Positions 28,458 through 37,162 of a stretch of 64,000 bases of DNA are shown here, one piece after another. Positions within the stretch are counted from its first letter, which is position 1. Each line of letters begins with the position of its first letter. Position numbers and translations under genes: made by a program. Source of the stretch: a virus. The notes beneath the pieces were generated by a model. That model did no database searches, was not told the origin of the DNA, and worked only from the letters and a program-made list of their open reading frames with translations. The stretch is from positions 44,651 through 108,650 of IMG/VR virus record IMGVR_UViG_3300030419_003599; one strand, 5' to 3'.

Positions 28458-30857
28458 TCACCAGTACCTCTTAGGAGCAGGCTTTCCTACTGCCCGTTTA
28501 GAGTCCCAGCCCATGGCCTCTTCCATTACTGTGATTTTAGAGAGAATCAATTTATCCACCATCGTAGTCCAATCAAGGGTGTATCCCTCCAAGTCACTTT
28601 CATCCATATAGGCTACTACTTTAGATGGGGGCTTACCTTCTGGGACATCTGAAATATATACCCACGGAACGCTATCCCCTTGCTTGAACTTGTCACCCTT
28701 ACTGATATTTTGGTTGTAGTAAAAGGCGGCCTTGGCACCATTAGGCATGTGGGATGGGTTGTAGTCCTTCGGGTTCTTACCCAGCCTCGTCCATGAGGAT
28801 ACTGTATCTACACCGACCGACCCTTTGAGTAGAGAGGCTGCTAGAGGACGCACCGCTTCCACTATCTCGCTCTCCTCTTTGCCCTCACTGATGAGAGTAA
28901 AGATGAGGCTCTGCACCTCCTTGGATACAGGGGCAGCGTGGCTCGCTTTGTATTCATAACCGGCTACCTTCATCTGCCCAGCCTCCTCGGGCGGCCATGA
29001 CTTGATACCGAAGTAACGGTTCTTCTTAGCCACCGTCCAGTAAGGGAAGTACGCCTCTAGTTCTACTACCAACTCTCTTGAGTTCAATTCAGATTGCACC
29101 TTTTCTGTGAGATGCGCAGCGAGAGCAGGCGCTTCGTCTAAGGGAACTTGTATCATACTACTGTCAGTATGCCCATAGAGAGCGCGATAGCCCTGCTCCT
29201 CTGCTTCTTTGAGTAAGAAATGGATACTCTCACGGCCAACAGCAGTGATGCTACTGGCTATCTCTTGGGCTGCCCATCCGTATCCAGCGTGCGCAGTCAT
29301 ACCGTAGAGGCTGGCCATTACACGCTTGACTGCCTTCTGAAAAATATCCCACCCAGTCCTTTCCTCTTCGGTCTTGGCTGCTTTCATGTTGGCTTTGAGT
29401 TGGTCTCTTAGGGCGAACAGTTCTTCCACGATTTGAGGTAGCAGACCCTTCTCGCGCTGGTTCCACGCTGTCCCATTGGGGAGCACTAGGATGGAGCCTT
29501 CTTCTAGTTCCTTAGAGGTAGGCTCACCGGGATAGAATGTTTCGTAAGAGAGGTTGTTACCGAGAATTATAGATGGGTATAGACCCTTGTAATCCACTAC
29601 CCCTACCCCCTCGTAACGACCGGGGTCAGGTGGCGGGATGTATGCTCCCTTGACACTCCAACTATCCTTTCTGCGGGTTCGCGCTTTCCACTCCGTGCGC
29701 CTACCGATTAGGCCACGGAAGAACTTGGTTACATTGTGGGTGGATTCAAAACACACACCACACAATCGTTGGAGAGCGAGGAAGAAATCAAGGGCGTGTA
29801 GCCGCTTGTCAATATCGCGAAGGAGTATTGTGTCTTGCACACAGTAATCAACATAGTCCCAGAAGGATACATCAGGATTGCCGCCTTCCCATATTGTCCA
29901 GTCAGCAGCATTGACATCGTGCTTAGCGCCAATGCCTAGTTCTTGGGCGATGGTATTCAACTTACGGTTGGGGAGTTGTCCCCTCCCGCTGTCCATCCAT
30001 ACCCTCTCAAACCCACTACCCCTGTTACCACGGGCAGCGCTATCAAACACGATGCGCCCAAGGATGGGCTGGTCTGTATCGTCATAGTAGCCCTTGGTCT
30101 TAGGCGGTCTGCGCACCATACCGATAGGGCTGAGTCGGCGGAAATCCTCACCGAGTCTTCTAACTAGGTGGGGCACATCAAAGTAATTAGCGCCGTGCGC
30201 TACTAGGACATCAGGGTCGCATTCATCCATGAACTGTATGAACGCTTCAAGTACAGCACCTTCGCTGCCAAACAAGCGCATTTCATAGCCGCCTACCCTG
30301 TCAATGTTGAGGGTCTCCGCACTAGGGTGACCCCTTTCTTTGAGGTCTTCTTGTTCTCTGTTCCACGCAAACACCACAGGGTATCCAAGTACGGAGTCAT
30401 TCACACAGATGACTGTACAGAGTTCCTCTTTGGTACCTACATAGACAGCCTCAATATCAAAGTGCCATACCCGAGGAGTCCATTCAGGGAACTCTGGGAA
30501 TGTGTCAATGAGATAGCGGTCTGCGTAACGCATGTCTGCTTCGTAGGTACGAGAGAACTCATCGCGCATCCCTTTGATTTCGGATGGCTTGTGTGCTACA
30601 ATCTTGACCAGTTTAGTGTGACCGTATTGGGGGTCAGGTACAGATACAGAAGTCTCACCCCACTCCACCCTTGAGCCGGGGAAGCGAGATAGAACCTTGT
30701 CTATGAGAGGTCGTCGTGTGTCTGCTGGTATCCAGAAGTAGGGTTCAAACTCTTCGGGTGAGATATTCTGTTCAATGAGGTTACCTTCATCGTCGCGCCA
30801 GCGCGTGTAAAGCCATGCCCTCCCGTCATAGTCTGGATAGTACTGGTCAATTATCAC
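28458..30857 (-). CDS. polB: Family B DNA polymerase
   Basis: A 799-residue replicative polymerase with proofreading. Exonuclease motifs: HFDIE (D134, E136), VAHGANYFDVPHL, and YCVQD. Polymerase motifs: A, VVDYKGLYPSII (D422); B, KRVMASLYG; C, YGHTDSS (Y561-D565-S566); then KKNRYFG. Two departures from the family: the first Asp of motif C (normally YGDTDS) is His563, and the motif B Asn (KxxxNSxYG) is Ala. D422 and D565, the main metal ligands, are kept, so activity is plausible. Start is GTG at 30857 with AGGAGGG 6 nt upstream; it overlaps the clamp stop as GTGA. Confidence 0.95.
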   Translation of the reverse strand: MIIDQYYPDYDGRAWLYTRWRDDEGNLIEQNISPEEFEPYFWIPADTRRPLIDKVLSRFPGSRVEWGETSVSVPDPQYGHTKLVKIVAHKPSEIKGMRDEFSRTYEADMRYADRYLIDTFPEFPEWTPRVWHFDIEAVYVGTKEELCTVICVNDSVLGYPVVFAWNREQEDLKERGHPSAETLNIDRVGGYEMRLFGSEGAVLEAFIQFMDECDPDVLVAHGANYFDVPHLVRRLGEDFRRLSPIGMVRRPPKTKGYYDDTDQPILGRIVFDSAARGNRGSGFERVWMDSGRGQLPNRKLNTIAQELGIGAKHDVNAADWTIWEGGNPDVSFWDYVDYCVQDTILLRDIDKRLHALDFFLALQRLCGVCFESTHNVTKFFRGLIGRRTEWKARTRRKDSWSVKGAYIPPPDPGRYEGVGVVDYKGLYPSIILGNNLSYETFYPGEPTSKELEEGSILVLPNGTAWNQREKGLLPQIVEELFALRDQLKANMKAAKTEEERTGWDIFQKAVKRVMASLYGMTAHAGYGWAAQEIASSITAVGRESIHFLLKEAEEQGYRALYGHTDSSMIQVPLDEAPALAAHLTEKVQSELNSRELVVELEAYFPYWTVAKKNRYFGIKSWPPEEAGQMKVAGYEYKASHAAPVSKEVQSLIFTLISEGKEESEIVEAVRPLAASLLKGSVGVDTVSSWTRLGKNPKDYNPSHMPNGAKAAFYYNQNISKGDKFKQGDSVPWVYISDVPEGKPPSKVVAYMDESDLEGYTLDWTTMVDKLILSKITVMEEAMGWDSKRAVGKPAPKRYW

Positions 30858-31618
30858 TCCCAGCCCTCCTCATAGTCACAATCAAAGACCACGAGGCAAG
30901 CACCTGTTCCCTCATGGAGGAGAATGATGGGGGCGTCCTCCCCCATGTATAGCGTGAGTTCACCAGCAGGTAAAGCCCGCAGGTTGATTGGGAAGTTTGC
31001 GCCGAACACAGAAGTCACTTTGTGTTCAGGACCTTTGACATTCCCTAATGGGACAGTCACAAACATGCGTCCCTTGCTCTTCTTACCTGCTTTCACGATA
31101 GCCTCGGATTGGCTCGGGTAGAAATCTACACTGTACAGGGGGTTCTCCCCTAGGACAGTATGGATAGAGATGACCTCTTGAGTGGAAGCAGAATTGAGAG
31201 AGGCTGAACATGACAAATCGCGCTCACCCCATTTGACCCAGTTGTCTGTAGAAGCAGCCGCTAGCAATTTCTCAATGGCTGCCACATGAGTATGGGAATC
31301 AATGCTCCCTTTACCGGGCAGGTGTATCTTGGCATTACCGCAAGTGAGGTAGAGCATCTTCCCCTCCCCCTCTTGATGGAGGGTCATTGTGTCTTCTTTA
31401 CCCGTCTTCAAGAAAGAGCGGACTGCATTGATATCGCTGATAGCGAATGACCCTGCTGACTCTATGTCGCAAGTAGTAGTGAGGCGGAGGTAGTGGGTAT
31501 AGTAACCCACAGAACCTATCAGTAAGCCACCTTCCTCTACGCTCTTGGCTCTTAATCGTATGTCGCCCACGGATGTACCGAAAGATGACAATAGTGTCAA
31601 GAGGTTCTTGCGGTTCAC
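30854..31618 (-). CDS. PCNA-like sliding clamp
   Basis: A 254-residue protein of clamp length, lying directly before PolB (GTGA overlap), with alternating strands throughout and a C-terminus (MGEDAPIILLHE, then LVVFDCDY) that fits the last strand pair of PCNA. Sequence similarity is low, so the call rests on length, pattern and context. The GTG at 31618 has no good ribosome site. A GGTGAT sits exactly 3 nt before an in-frame ATA at 31633, the spacing used by other genes here; starting there adds a strand (TKVTV) that PCNA should have. No promoter repeat precedes it; the 119 bp upstream hold only a possible TATA-like TTATAATAT. Confidence 0.6.
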   Translation of the reverse strand: MNRKNLLTLLSSFGTSVGDIRLRAKSVEEGGLLIGSVGYYTHYLRLTTTCDIESAGSFAISDINAVRSFLKTGKEDTMTLHQEGEGKMLYLTCGNAKIHLPGKGSIDSHTHVAAIEKLLAAASTDNWVKWGERDLSCSASLNSASTQEVISIHTVLGENPLYSVDFYPSQSEAIVKAGKKSKGRMFVTVPLGNVKGPEHKVTSVFGANFPINLRALPAGELTLYMGEDAPIILLHEGTGACLVVFDCDYEEGWE

Positions 31619-31752
31619 TGTTACTTTAGTTATGGTATCACCTCACATATATTCATGACGGGAATGGGTTCATAGAGAAATAAGTACAAACTACTATTCC
31701 AGAATCGCAAAACATGATTTTCCCATTATTATCTGACAAACCGTCTTGAATA

Positions 31753-32736
31753 TTATAAGAGTCCCTGCCTCAACTCCGGTAGCCCATTCCAAATGGGCTC
31801 CTTCCCTCTCATGGTAGTGAATACTATTCGCTCTTGCCCTTGTAGGGTAGGGTTGGTTTTGCACTTATGGAACTCTACACTGTATTGAGTCTCACCTGTA
31901 AGTGAGCCGTCTGCTTCCCGCACTCTCTTGCGGCGGCACCAAAGAATCTGGTTGAGGTAATTGTTGGTGTGCTTCTCCCAGTCGGGCTTCCACCCTCCTG
32001 TCTCTTGGTCACGGAATACTTCCGGCTTGATGTGTGTCTCCCAGAATACAGCCACCCCATTAGCCACCATCCTACGGCAGAGAGCCGTGAGTTGATGGAA
32101 GCGGGTGGTGCGGATACTCCAGTTCCATTGGTTACCCACCGTCTTGGTTGGGTCGCTTGCTTCAATGCCGTCCTTAGCGATACCCATATCTGTAATCTTC
32201 ATGTTGTTTTTACAGACAGTATCCCAAGAATCTACACTAGTGACCATGAAATAATGCAGTCGTGGCCCTTCGTAATCGGGTTGCATTTGTTTAACTGATT
32301 GCTGAACCGCTAACTGACCGATGTCCATTACACGCTGGTGCGTGCCGGGATAGTCGTATGCTGTACGGTCATCATGTTGCATGACCCATGGGTCCCAGCA
32401 CCTGATGCCGGGGTCATTACCCCAATGGGCTGACCGACAAGCGGCTGCTCCTCCATCAAAGTCAAGCACCCACATCATGTCACCATCTGCCTTGCTGTGC
32501 ATGAATCCATCCATAACCGTACCAGTCTTGGATGTGTTCTCATGCCCTACCACTCCACAGAACAGGTGGCTCTTGGGAGCATGGTCTGCTAGCATATTGA
32601 GTTCTTCTTCTAGGGCGGATAATCCTACCTTCTTCTGCGGGATAGCCTTGGTTACCTGCTCTTTCTCCGCAGCGACCTGCGCCGCTGCTTCCTTCTCTTC
32701 CGTTTTCCTGTAAATTGTCTTTCCGAATCCACTCAT
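31753..32736 (-). CDS. RecA/RadA-superfamily ATPase (Sak4-like)
   Basis: A 327-residue protein with a divergent Walker A, GHENTSKTG (G64, K70, T71), a Walker B-like YFMVTSVDSWD, and a core resembling phage Sak4-type RecA-fold ATPases. Such proteins promote single-strand annealing or strand exchange. The first 45 residues are a charged helix. GAGGG lies 7 nt before the ATG, which overlaps the stop of a 51-residue gene (ATGA). Its operon starts with the OB-fold-like gene at 32899-34188, so single-strand binding and annealing functions are grouped. Confidence 0.7.
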   Translation of the reverse strand: MSGFGKTIYRKTEEKEAAAQVAAEKEQVTKAIPQKKVGLSALEEELNMLADHAPKSHLFCGVVGHENTSKTGTVMDGFMHSKADGDMMWVLDFDGGAAACRSAHWGNDPGIRCWDPWVMQHDDRTAYDYPGTHQRVMDIGQLAVQQSVKQMQPDYEGPRLHYFMVTSVDSWDTVCKNNMKITDMGIAKDGIEASDPTKTVGNQWNWSIRTTRFHQLTALCRRMVANGVAVFWETHIKPEVFRDQETGGWKPDWEKHTNNYLNQILWCRRKRVREADGSLTGETQYSVEFHKCKTNPTLQGQERIVFTTMRGKEPIWNGLPELRQGLL

Positions 32737-32888
32737 TGTTTATCCCTCTTCACCGTTCTTATGTGCGGCTTCACCTCAGTACCATCCTTACGGATGTAGC
32801 CTTTGACTAGCACCGCTCCTTCTATGGATACAATTTTTTTAGCGAGTTCCTCTAGGAACTCCTCTCTTGATATATCGTCTTTGCTCAT
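32733..32888 (-). CDS. Small basic protein with GYxRKDGT motif
   Basis: A 51-residue protein (start MSKDDISREEF). The C-terminal half carries VKGYIRKDGTEVKPHIRTVKR, a short motif (GY-x-R-x-DGT-x-V-x-x-H-x-R) seen in many phage and prokaryotic proteins of unknown role. GAGGTGAT lies 5 nt before the ATG, and the stop overlaps the RecA-like start (ATGA), which supports it as a true gene. Confidence 0.65.
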   Translation of the reverse strand: MSKDDISREEFLEELAKKIVSIEGAVLVKGYIRKDGTEVKPHIRTVKRDKQ

Positions 32889-32898
32889 TCATATCACC

Positions 32899-34188
32899 TC
32901 AATCAAACTGGCCTAGGCCAGTGTCACCTCCGCTCTGTCTGCGCCTGCTCCTGTTAGGGATTGCATAAACTCCCATGACATTCAACTTAGGTACATAGTG
33001 GTCACCTACTGCTCGTAGCCCAATGCGGCCACAAACCAATACTGTGCTACGCTCAGCGTATTCCACCCAGCCAGCCTCATCTCTAAACTCAAACGGATGA
33101 GTCAAGTCATTACATGCACCAGAAATCCAAAGGCGTACTTCCGCACGCTCATCACCGTAGGCTTGTTGGAGAGCCATGCTAGATATGTCCATACTGAAAT
33201 TGCGACCAGTTTGGTCATAGTCACTAGCCTGCCCTTCTGTGCTCATACGAGCAACGAATCCCTTAGTGAGCACGACTGGGCCAAAGTGACCATCGCCGTT
33301 AGACATCGCTTGCTTCTTACTTTCATAAGCCTCAACCAATTCATCCAGTTCCACATAGTACTCATGGAAATCTTCGCTTGTCCAGAAGCGTTCTGCTCTT
33401 AGGTCATGGCGCAGGTCTGGCTCCACGAACTCATCCGTGTAAGTAATATTACCAGTCCAGTCATCCCAAACTTCTATCACATCATCCCACCCATCAGATG
33501 CGTCTTCTCTCATTGGCTTACCTTGGAACTTACAAGGTACGCCGATAAGAACTTCATCATCAGGTTTAGCAGAGACACGAAGCATGCGTATCTCATCTTC
33601 AAATGCGCCTTTCTCGTTGCCGAGGAAGTACATGTACCGAGTTGAATCATAGCACGGGAATGGCTTACCGTAGTTAGCAGACTCTGTGTTCTTCACTAGC
33701 ATACCTAGTAATGTCTCTCCACATCTAAAGGAGTCCCTAGGCATTTGCCCTTCAACTACTTCTTCTCCTGTATCTACAAGACCGTTCTTGGTCTGTATGT
33801 ACCACTTACCTTCCTTGCTACTAAACACACCTACCCCTCCGCTATCAATAGCGGCGTCCGGGTTATTCTGGTACGCTTTACATAACTTGGTTCTCATATT
33901 CTCTCTACGGTCACTCCACTTACCGGCTACGCCTGTAAAGTGCCCTACATATTCAACAGTGCTACCGCCACCGCCTTTCTTTCGGCGGGTCTCCATAAAG
34001 AAGCCCTCGGATAGGTCAATGATGAGGTCTTCATCCTCGTCCCTCCAGTCTTCTATACCGAAATCGCTGCGCAGATATACCACGAAGTCTCCCGTGACAT
34101 CTCCCAGCGAGGCTCCGGTGCGTTCTGCATATGCCTCCAATCTCTTTCTGACCTCATCCGGCCATTCGTCTGTGCTTTCATTGCTCAT
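32899..34188 (-). CDS. Putative single-stranded DNA-binding (RPA/OB-fold) protein
   Basis: A 429-residue acidic protein. The last ~110 residues (from VARMSTEGQASDYDQTGRNFSMDI to VMGVYAIPN) have the strand pattern of an OB fold, and the chain ends in a Gly/acidic tail (GDTGLGQFD) as in many SSBs. The central part has a C-GETLLG segment and many aromatic residues. No SSB is otherwise visible, and it heads the operon with the RecA-like ATPase. The assignment is inference. AGAGGTGG precedes the ATG, and a promoter repeat lies 28 bp upstream. Confidence 0.45.
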   Translation of the reverse strand: MSNESTDEWPDEVRKRLEAYAERTGASLGDVTGDFVVYLRSDFGIEDWRDEDEDLIIDLSEGFFMETRRKKGGGGSTVEYVGHFTGVAGKWSDRRENMRTKLCKAYQNNPDAAIDSGGVGVFSSKEGKWYIQTKNGLVDTGEEVVEGQMPRDSFRCGETLLGMLVKNTESANYGKPFPCYDSTRYMYFLGNEKGAFEDEIRMLRVSAKPDDEVLIGVPCKFQGKPMREDASDGWDDVIEVWDDWTGNITYTDEFVEPDLRHDLRAERFWTSEDFHEYYVELDELVEAYESKKQAMSNGDGHFGPVVLTKGFVARMSTEGQASDYDQTGRNFSMDISSMALQQAYGDERAEVRLWISGACNDLTHPFEFRDEAGWVEYAERSTVLVCGRIGLRAVGDHYVPKLNVMGVYAIPNRSRRRQSGGDTGLGQFD

Positions 34189-34214
34189 TTTACCACCTCT
34201 TGGTTCTATTCTTT

Positions 34215-35165
34215 TTATTGCTGATGGTTCTTAAAGGAACTACCAGATTCCGCAGCCAACCGGGCTACGAAATACTCGTAGAAGGAACGGTCATCAGCAG
34301 GCCATTCCATTGACATTCGCATGAACTCTCCCCATACCAACATGAAGGCGAAGTACTCCTCGTCTTCAAGCAGGTCACGGATGCGTCTGCGAAGGCCCTT
34401 TAAGATTGTGAATCTGTCATCCCCTCTCTCTAGCGCGCCGTTGATGCGCACAGATACAAGGGATAAGTCGCCAGCCATGAGCGCTAAGGCAGCATCATCT
34501 AGTTCGCTGCCCTGCCCACGCACTGCACCTATGATGGTCTCTTCATCATAGTTAGGTAGGCTCTCAAGAATGGAAATGGCTTGGCGCAGGTCACCGTTAC
34601 ACACTGCGACCAAGGACTCAAGTTGCTCTCGTGGGACACCGCCGGGCACATAGTCACAAGTAATGTGATTAAGGAAAAGCGCTCCTTCTTCAGGGGTGAC
34701 TGGGGAAAACTTGTAATGCCTGCATCGTGATTTGATAGCAGGCTTGAGTTTGTCTGGCCTGTTGGCCGTGAGTATAAACAGGGTGCTCTTACCTGTAGTC
34801 TCTATGACTTGGCGCAGCGCATCCTGTGCTGCTGGTGTGAGGCCGTCTGCCTCATCTAATAGGATGACCTTGCGGTCACCAGTAGGTGAGCGAACCCTAG
34901 CCATCTGCTTGAGTTCTTCACGCACGAATGTAATACCCCTATCATCAGAGGCGTTGGTGACGATGTAGTTACCACCAAGTTCTCCATCGTGCATCTCCAT
35001 GGCTATGGCTCGGGCGGCTGTAGTCTTGCCTGTGCCCGGTGGTCCTGAGAACAGGAGGGCAGGCGGGTAGCCGTTATCCTTCCACCCATAAGCGTCACGC
35101 TTGAGGTCAGCAAGGCCAGCCATCTCTACCATAGTGCTGGGGCGATACTTCTCTGTCCAATTCAT
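34215..35165 (-). CDS. rfcS: Replication factor C small subunit (clamp loader)
   Basis: A 316-residue AAA+ ATPase with Walker A GPPGTGKT (41-48), Walker B LLDEAD (D103-D106) and the arginine-finger motif SRC (145-147). It opens the sliding clamp and loads it at primer ends. No RFC large subunit is seen, so it either acts alone as a homo-oligomer or borrows the host large subunit. ATG at 35165 has GAGGTGA 5 nt upstream and overlaps a 34-residue zinc protein (ATGA). Its final six residues are encoded by a promoter repeat. Confidence 0.96.
   Translation of the reverse strand: MNWTEKYRPSTMVEMAGLADLKRDAYGWKDNGYPPALLFSGPPGTGKTTAARAIAMEMHDGELGGNYIVTNASDDRGITFVREELKQMARVRSPTGDRKVILLDEADGLTPAAQDALRQVIETTGKSTLFILTANRPDKLKPAIKSRCRHYKFSPVTPEEGALFLNHITCDYVPGGVPREQLESLVAVCNGDLRQAISILESLPNYDEETIIGAVRGQGSELDDAALALMAGDLSLVSVRINGALERGDDRFTILKGLRRRIRDLLEDEEYFAFMLVWGEFMRMSMEWPADDRSFYEYFVARLAAESGSSFKNHQQ
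34216..34238 (-). promoter_or_regulatory. Conserved promoter-like repeat, copy C (inside the RFC 3' end)
   Basis: Minus-strand TCCTTTAAGAACC followed by ATCAGCAATA. It is read as the last codons of the RFC gene (FKNHQQ then TAA) and at the same time lies upstream of the OB-fold gene operon. Confidence 0.75.
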
Positions 35166-35266
35166 GCTGTCACCTCTCTGCATTTGTCACACTTCCTAGT
35201 TCTATCATGAGACCAATGGACATGGGTATCACAGTATCTACACTTCTTAGCCCAATGCGTACTCAT
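35162..35266 (-). CDS. 34-residue zinc-finger mini-protein
   Basis: A 34-codon frame with two C-x2-C pairs (CRYC at 9-12 and CDKC at 26-29) and histidines between, a compact zinc ribbon. AGGTGAG precedes the ATG and the stop overlaps the RFC start (ATGA). Its C-terminus REVTA is encoded by the RFC ribosome binding site. Likely genuine; function unknown. Confidence 0.65.
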   Translation of the reverse strand: MSTHWAKKCRYCDTHVHWSHDRTRKCDKCREVTA

Positions 35267-35334
35267 GCTCTCACCTTTAGGGGGTTTTGGCTTAGGTAGG
35301 GGGGGAGGGGGGTAGGGGTATTTTTCTGTGGCAT
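35263..35334 (-). CDS. Possible 23-residue Pro-rich micropeptide
   Basis: A short frame starting ATG at 35334 with GGTGA 4 nt upstream and ending in an ATGA overlap with the next gene. The peptide is Pro-rich because it crosses a C-run tract. It is the first possible start downstream of promoter copy D. It may instead be untranslated leader. Confidence 0.35.
   Translation of the reverse strand: MPQKNTPTPLPPYLSQNPLKVRA
35280..35318 (+). repeat. G-run tract, G-quadruplex candidate
   Basis: The plus strand has four G-runs of 5, 7, 6 and 4 bases within 39 bp. A closely similar tract (two runs of 7) lies at 41758-41772. Both are within about 75 bp of a promoter repeat. The plus strand is the template for minus-strand transcription. 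Confidence 0.5.
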
Positions 35335-35351
35335 CTTTTCACCGTCTTTTT

Positions 35352-35374
35352 TATTGCTGATGGTTCTTAAAGGA
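35352..35374 (-). promoter_or_regulatory. Conserved promoter-like repeat, copy D
   Basis: Minus-strand TCCTTTAAGAACC followed by ATCAGCAATA. The stop codon TAA of the gene at 35367-35750 lies inside it. It would drive the zinc mini-protein and RFC. Confidence 0.75.
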
Positions 35375-35750
35375 TTGAATCAACATGCGCTACATACTCA
35401 CGGAAGGCATCAACATCATCATACGAAGGGGGGTGTAAGCATAAGTGACGCACTGCTTCATAGGGGTACGGCTGCCTGACAAAGTCCTTCCATGGCTCTA
35501 GGAGTTCTACGAGTTTGAGTAGGCTCTCCGCCTCTTTTACTCTCCCCTTCTTGTCACTCTTTATCCCCTGTCTGATTAGGTACTCATGTATCAATTGCTT
35601 AGTGGGCTCGGTTCTATTAGCGCCCACTAAGCCTGTCGCTACAAGTATGTACCCGCATTTATTGCTGCGCTCTCTCAATTCAACCGTGAAGGAAGAAGAT
35701 AGAATGAGCATACCTAGCGCCAATTTATCTCCCCTGTGCGATGATGTCAT
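35367..35750 (-). CDS. Unknown 127-residue protein
   Basis: Mostly helical and basic in the centre (GIKSDKKGRVKEAESLLKLVELLEPW). A hydrophobic stretch near the N-terminus (LALGMLILSSSFTVEL) is too short and polar-flanked to call a membrane segment. No family recognised. The start overlaps the stop of the 470-residue gene (ATGA) and the stop lies within promoter copy D. It is the last gene of the operon beginning at copy E. Confidence 0.55.
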   Translation of the reverse strand: MTSSHRGDKLALGMLILSSSFTVELRERSNKCGYILVATGLVGANRTEPTKQLIHEYLIRQGIKSDKKGRVKEAESLLKLVELLEPWKDFVRQPYPYEAVRHLCLHPPSYDDVDAFREYVAHVDSIL

Positions 35751-37159
35751 TTAGCCACCTCTACAATGTCAGTGAATTGACTGGCGTCTCCCCTCCCTAA
35801 CTCCCCGTTTATCCCTGACGGTTCGTAATTGAGGAACTCATGGGTCTCTTTGTCTATGTCTGTACATGACCCCTCCATGATTATACCCAGACCTTCTATG
35901 TCTTCCCAGTCTTCTTCAGGGGTGAAGCCCCTGCGGTTGAAAGTGTAGATGATGTTAGCGCTCTGCTCTGCGTCAAGAGTGAGCGTGTGTATATGATAAG
36001 CATCAAACCCGTCAAGGGCTGCTAACCTCAAACACACAAAGCCGTCTTGGTCTTTCTTGGCGTGAGTCACTAGTAGCCGGAATTGGAATGCATGATGTAT
36101 GAGAATCCAACCGCCCTTATCCCCCGGTTTATATGGCCCCGGCTCTACTATACGAGCCATGTCGCCATCTCCTAACATCTCCATGATATCTACGGCTGCT
36201 TCATGCCCAGTTAAGAGGAGAGGCTGCACTACTTTCAGCCGTTTTTCGTGATGAGACCACGGCTCTAGTTTAGCCAGCCTTTCTTCGTAAGACAGATGTA
36301 TAGTAGAGCCATTGTGGAACAGGCAGTCGGTCACTGCCCACAGCCTGTCGTTGATAGACTCCACTTCAACTATCCAATTACCGCGTGGCCGGTGCCCACT
36401 CCACATGGAATGCAGGCTGACACACCTCTCTCCGTTACGGTTACGGAGGGCTGCTTTACCGTCATGTATGTGTAAAAATCTCCGTGGGCCTCTCACTATG
36501 TCAAGGAAGCATCCTTCAGGGGTGGTGCTTTTTCCCCACGGATGATAGTTAGCCCCTCTAACTGGGCTTTCCGCTCTAGGTTTGAGTGACGGGATAGTCT
36601 CGGGAGAATGGAGTAGGCGATTGACGACCTCAAGAAATGGTGTAGTGGAGTAGGCAAGCAATGTATCATCAGGTGAAAAGTCCCATTCGGGAGTTCTCAC
36701 GCACGCTAAAGCATAGATGAATGACCCTCTTGTGAAATTGGAGGGACTCTTTGAAAGGGCAGCAGTCCAAAATAAGAGGGCTTCCAACTCATTCATTTGT
36801 TGAGTGAGACCAAGAATGTCGTACCTCTCAATCTCTTTTAGTATGGCTAAGGCTTGCTTTACTGTCAGTCCTTCTGACTCGTAGTCCCGCGATTCAGAAG
36901 CGAGCGCTTGAGGGAATGTCTCTCCCTTCAAACTGTTAAGCGGGGTATGAGAATATACATTGGCTTCGTCTGCTAGTTTAAGGCGGAGGTTCTTGGCACT
37001 GGTATAGGGGCCGTTGTATAGTAACTCGCAAGCGGTGATAAAATCTTCATCATCACCCGCCTCAAGCATTGCGGTAATAACAGCAGACTTTTGCCAAAAG
37101 TTAGGCTTTTCATTACACCACAAATCTGCAACTAATAAAGCGAGAGTTTCTAATTTCAT
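35747..37159 (-). CDS. Unknown protein, possibly degenerate ATP-dependent DNA ligase-like
   Basis: A 470-residue protein. The N-terminal ~170 residues are helical. The centre has HIHDGKAALRNRNGE and, some 35 residues later, IVEVESINDRLWAVTDCLFH then SYEERLAKL. These line up loosely with ligase motifs I (KxDGxR), III and IIIa (FD-L-x-x-G..L..R). The catalytic lysine position is Ile, so if related it would be inactive or use another residue. The similarity is weak. It could equally be an unrelated replication-associated protein. The preceding gene's GGAGGAG tail serves as its ribosome binding site. Confidence 0.4.
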   Translation of the reverse strand: MKLETLALLVADLWCNEKPNFWQKSAVITAMLEAGDDEDFITACELLYNGPYTSAKNLRLKLADEANVYSHTPLNSLKGETFPQALASESRDYESEGLTVKQALAILKEIERYDILGLTQQMNELEALLFWTAALSKSPSNFTRGSFIYALACVRTPEWDFSPDDTLLAYSTTPFLEVVNRLLHSPETIPSLKPRAESPVRGANYHPWGKSTTPEGCFLDIVRGPRRFLHIHDGKAALRNRNGERCVSLHSMWSGHRPRGNWIVEVESINDRLWAVTDCLFHNGSTIHLSYEERLAKLEPWSHHEKRLKVVQPLLLTGHEAAVDIMEMLGDGDMARIVEPGPYKPGDKGGWILIHHAFQFRLLVTHAKKDQDGFVCLRLAALDGFDAYHIHTLTLDAEQSANIIYTFNRRGFTPEEDWEDIEGLGIIMEGSCTDIDKETHEFLNYEPSGINGELGRGDASQFTDIVEVAK

Positions 37160-37162
37160 ACC

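Noticed and set aside
28102-28611. 169-codon plus-strand frame across promoter copy B
   Set aside because: It crosses two real minus-strand genes and the promoter repeat, with no start signal.
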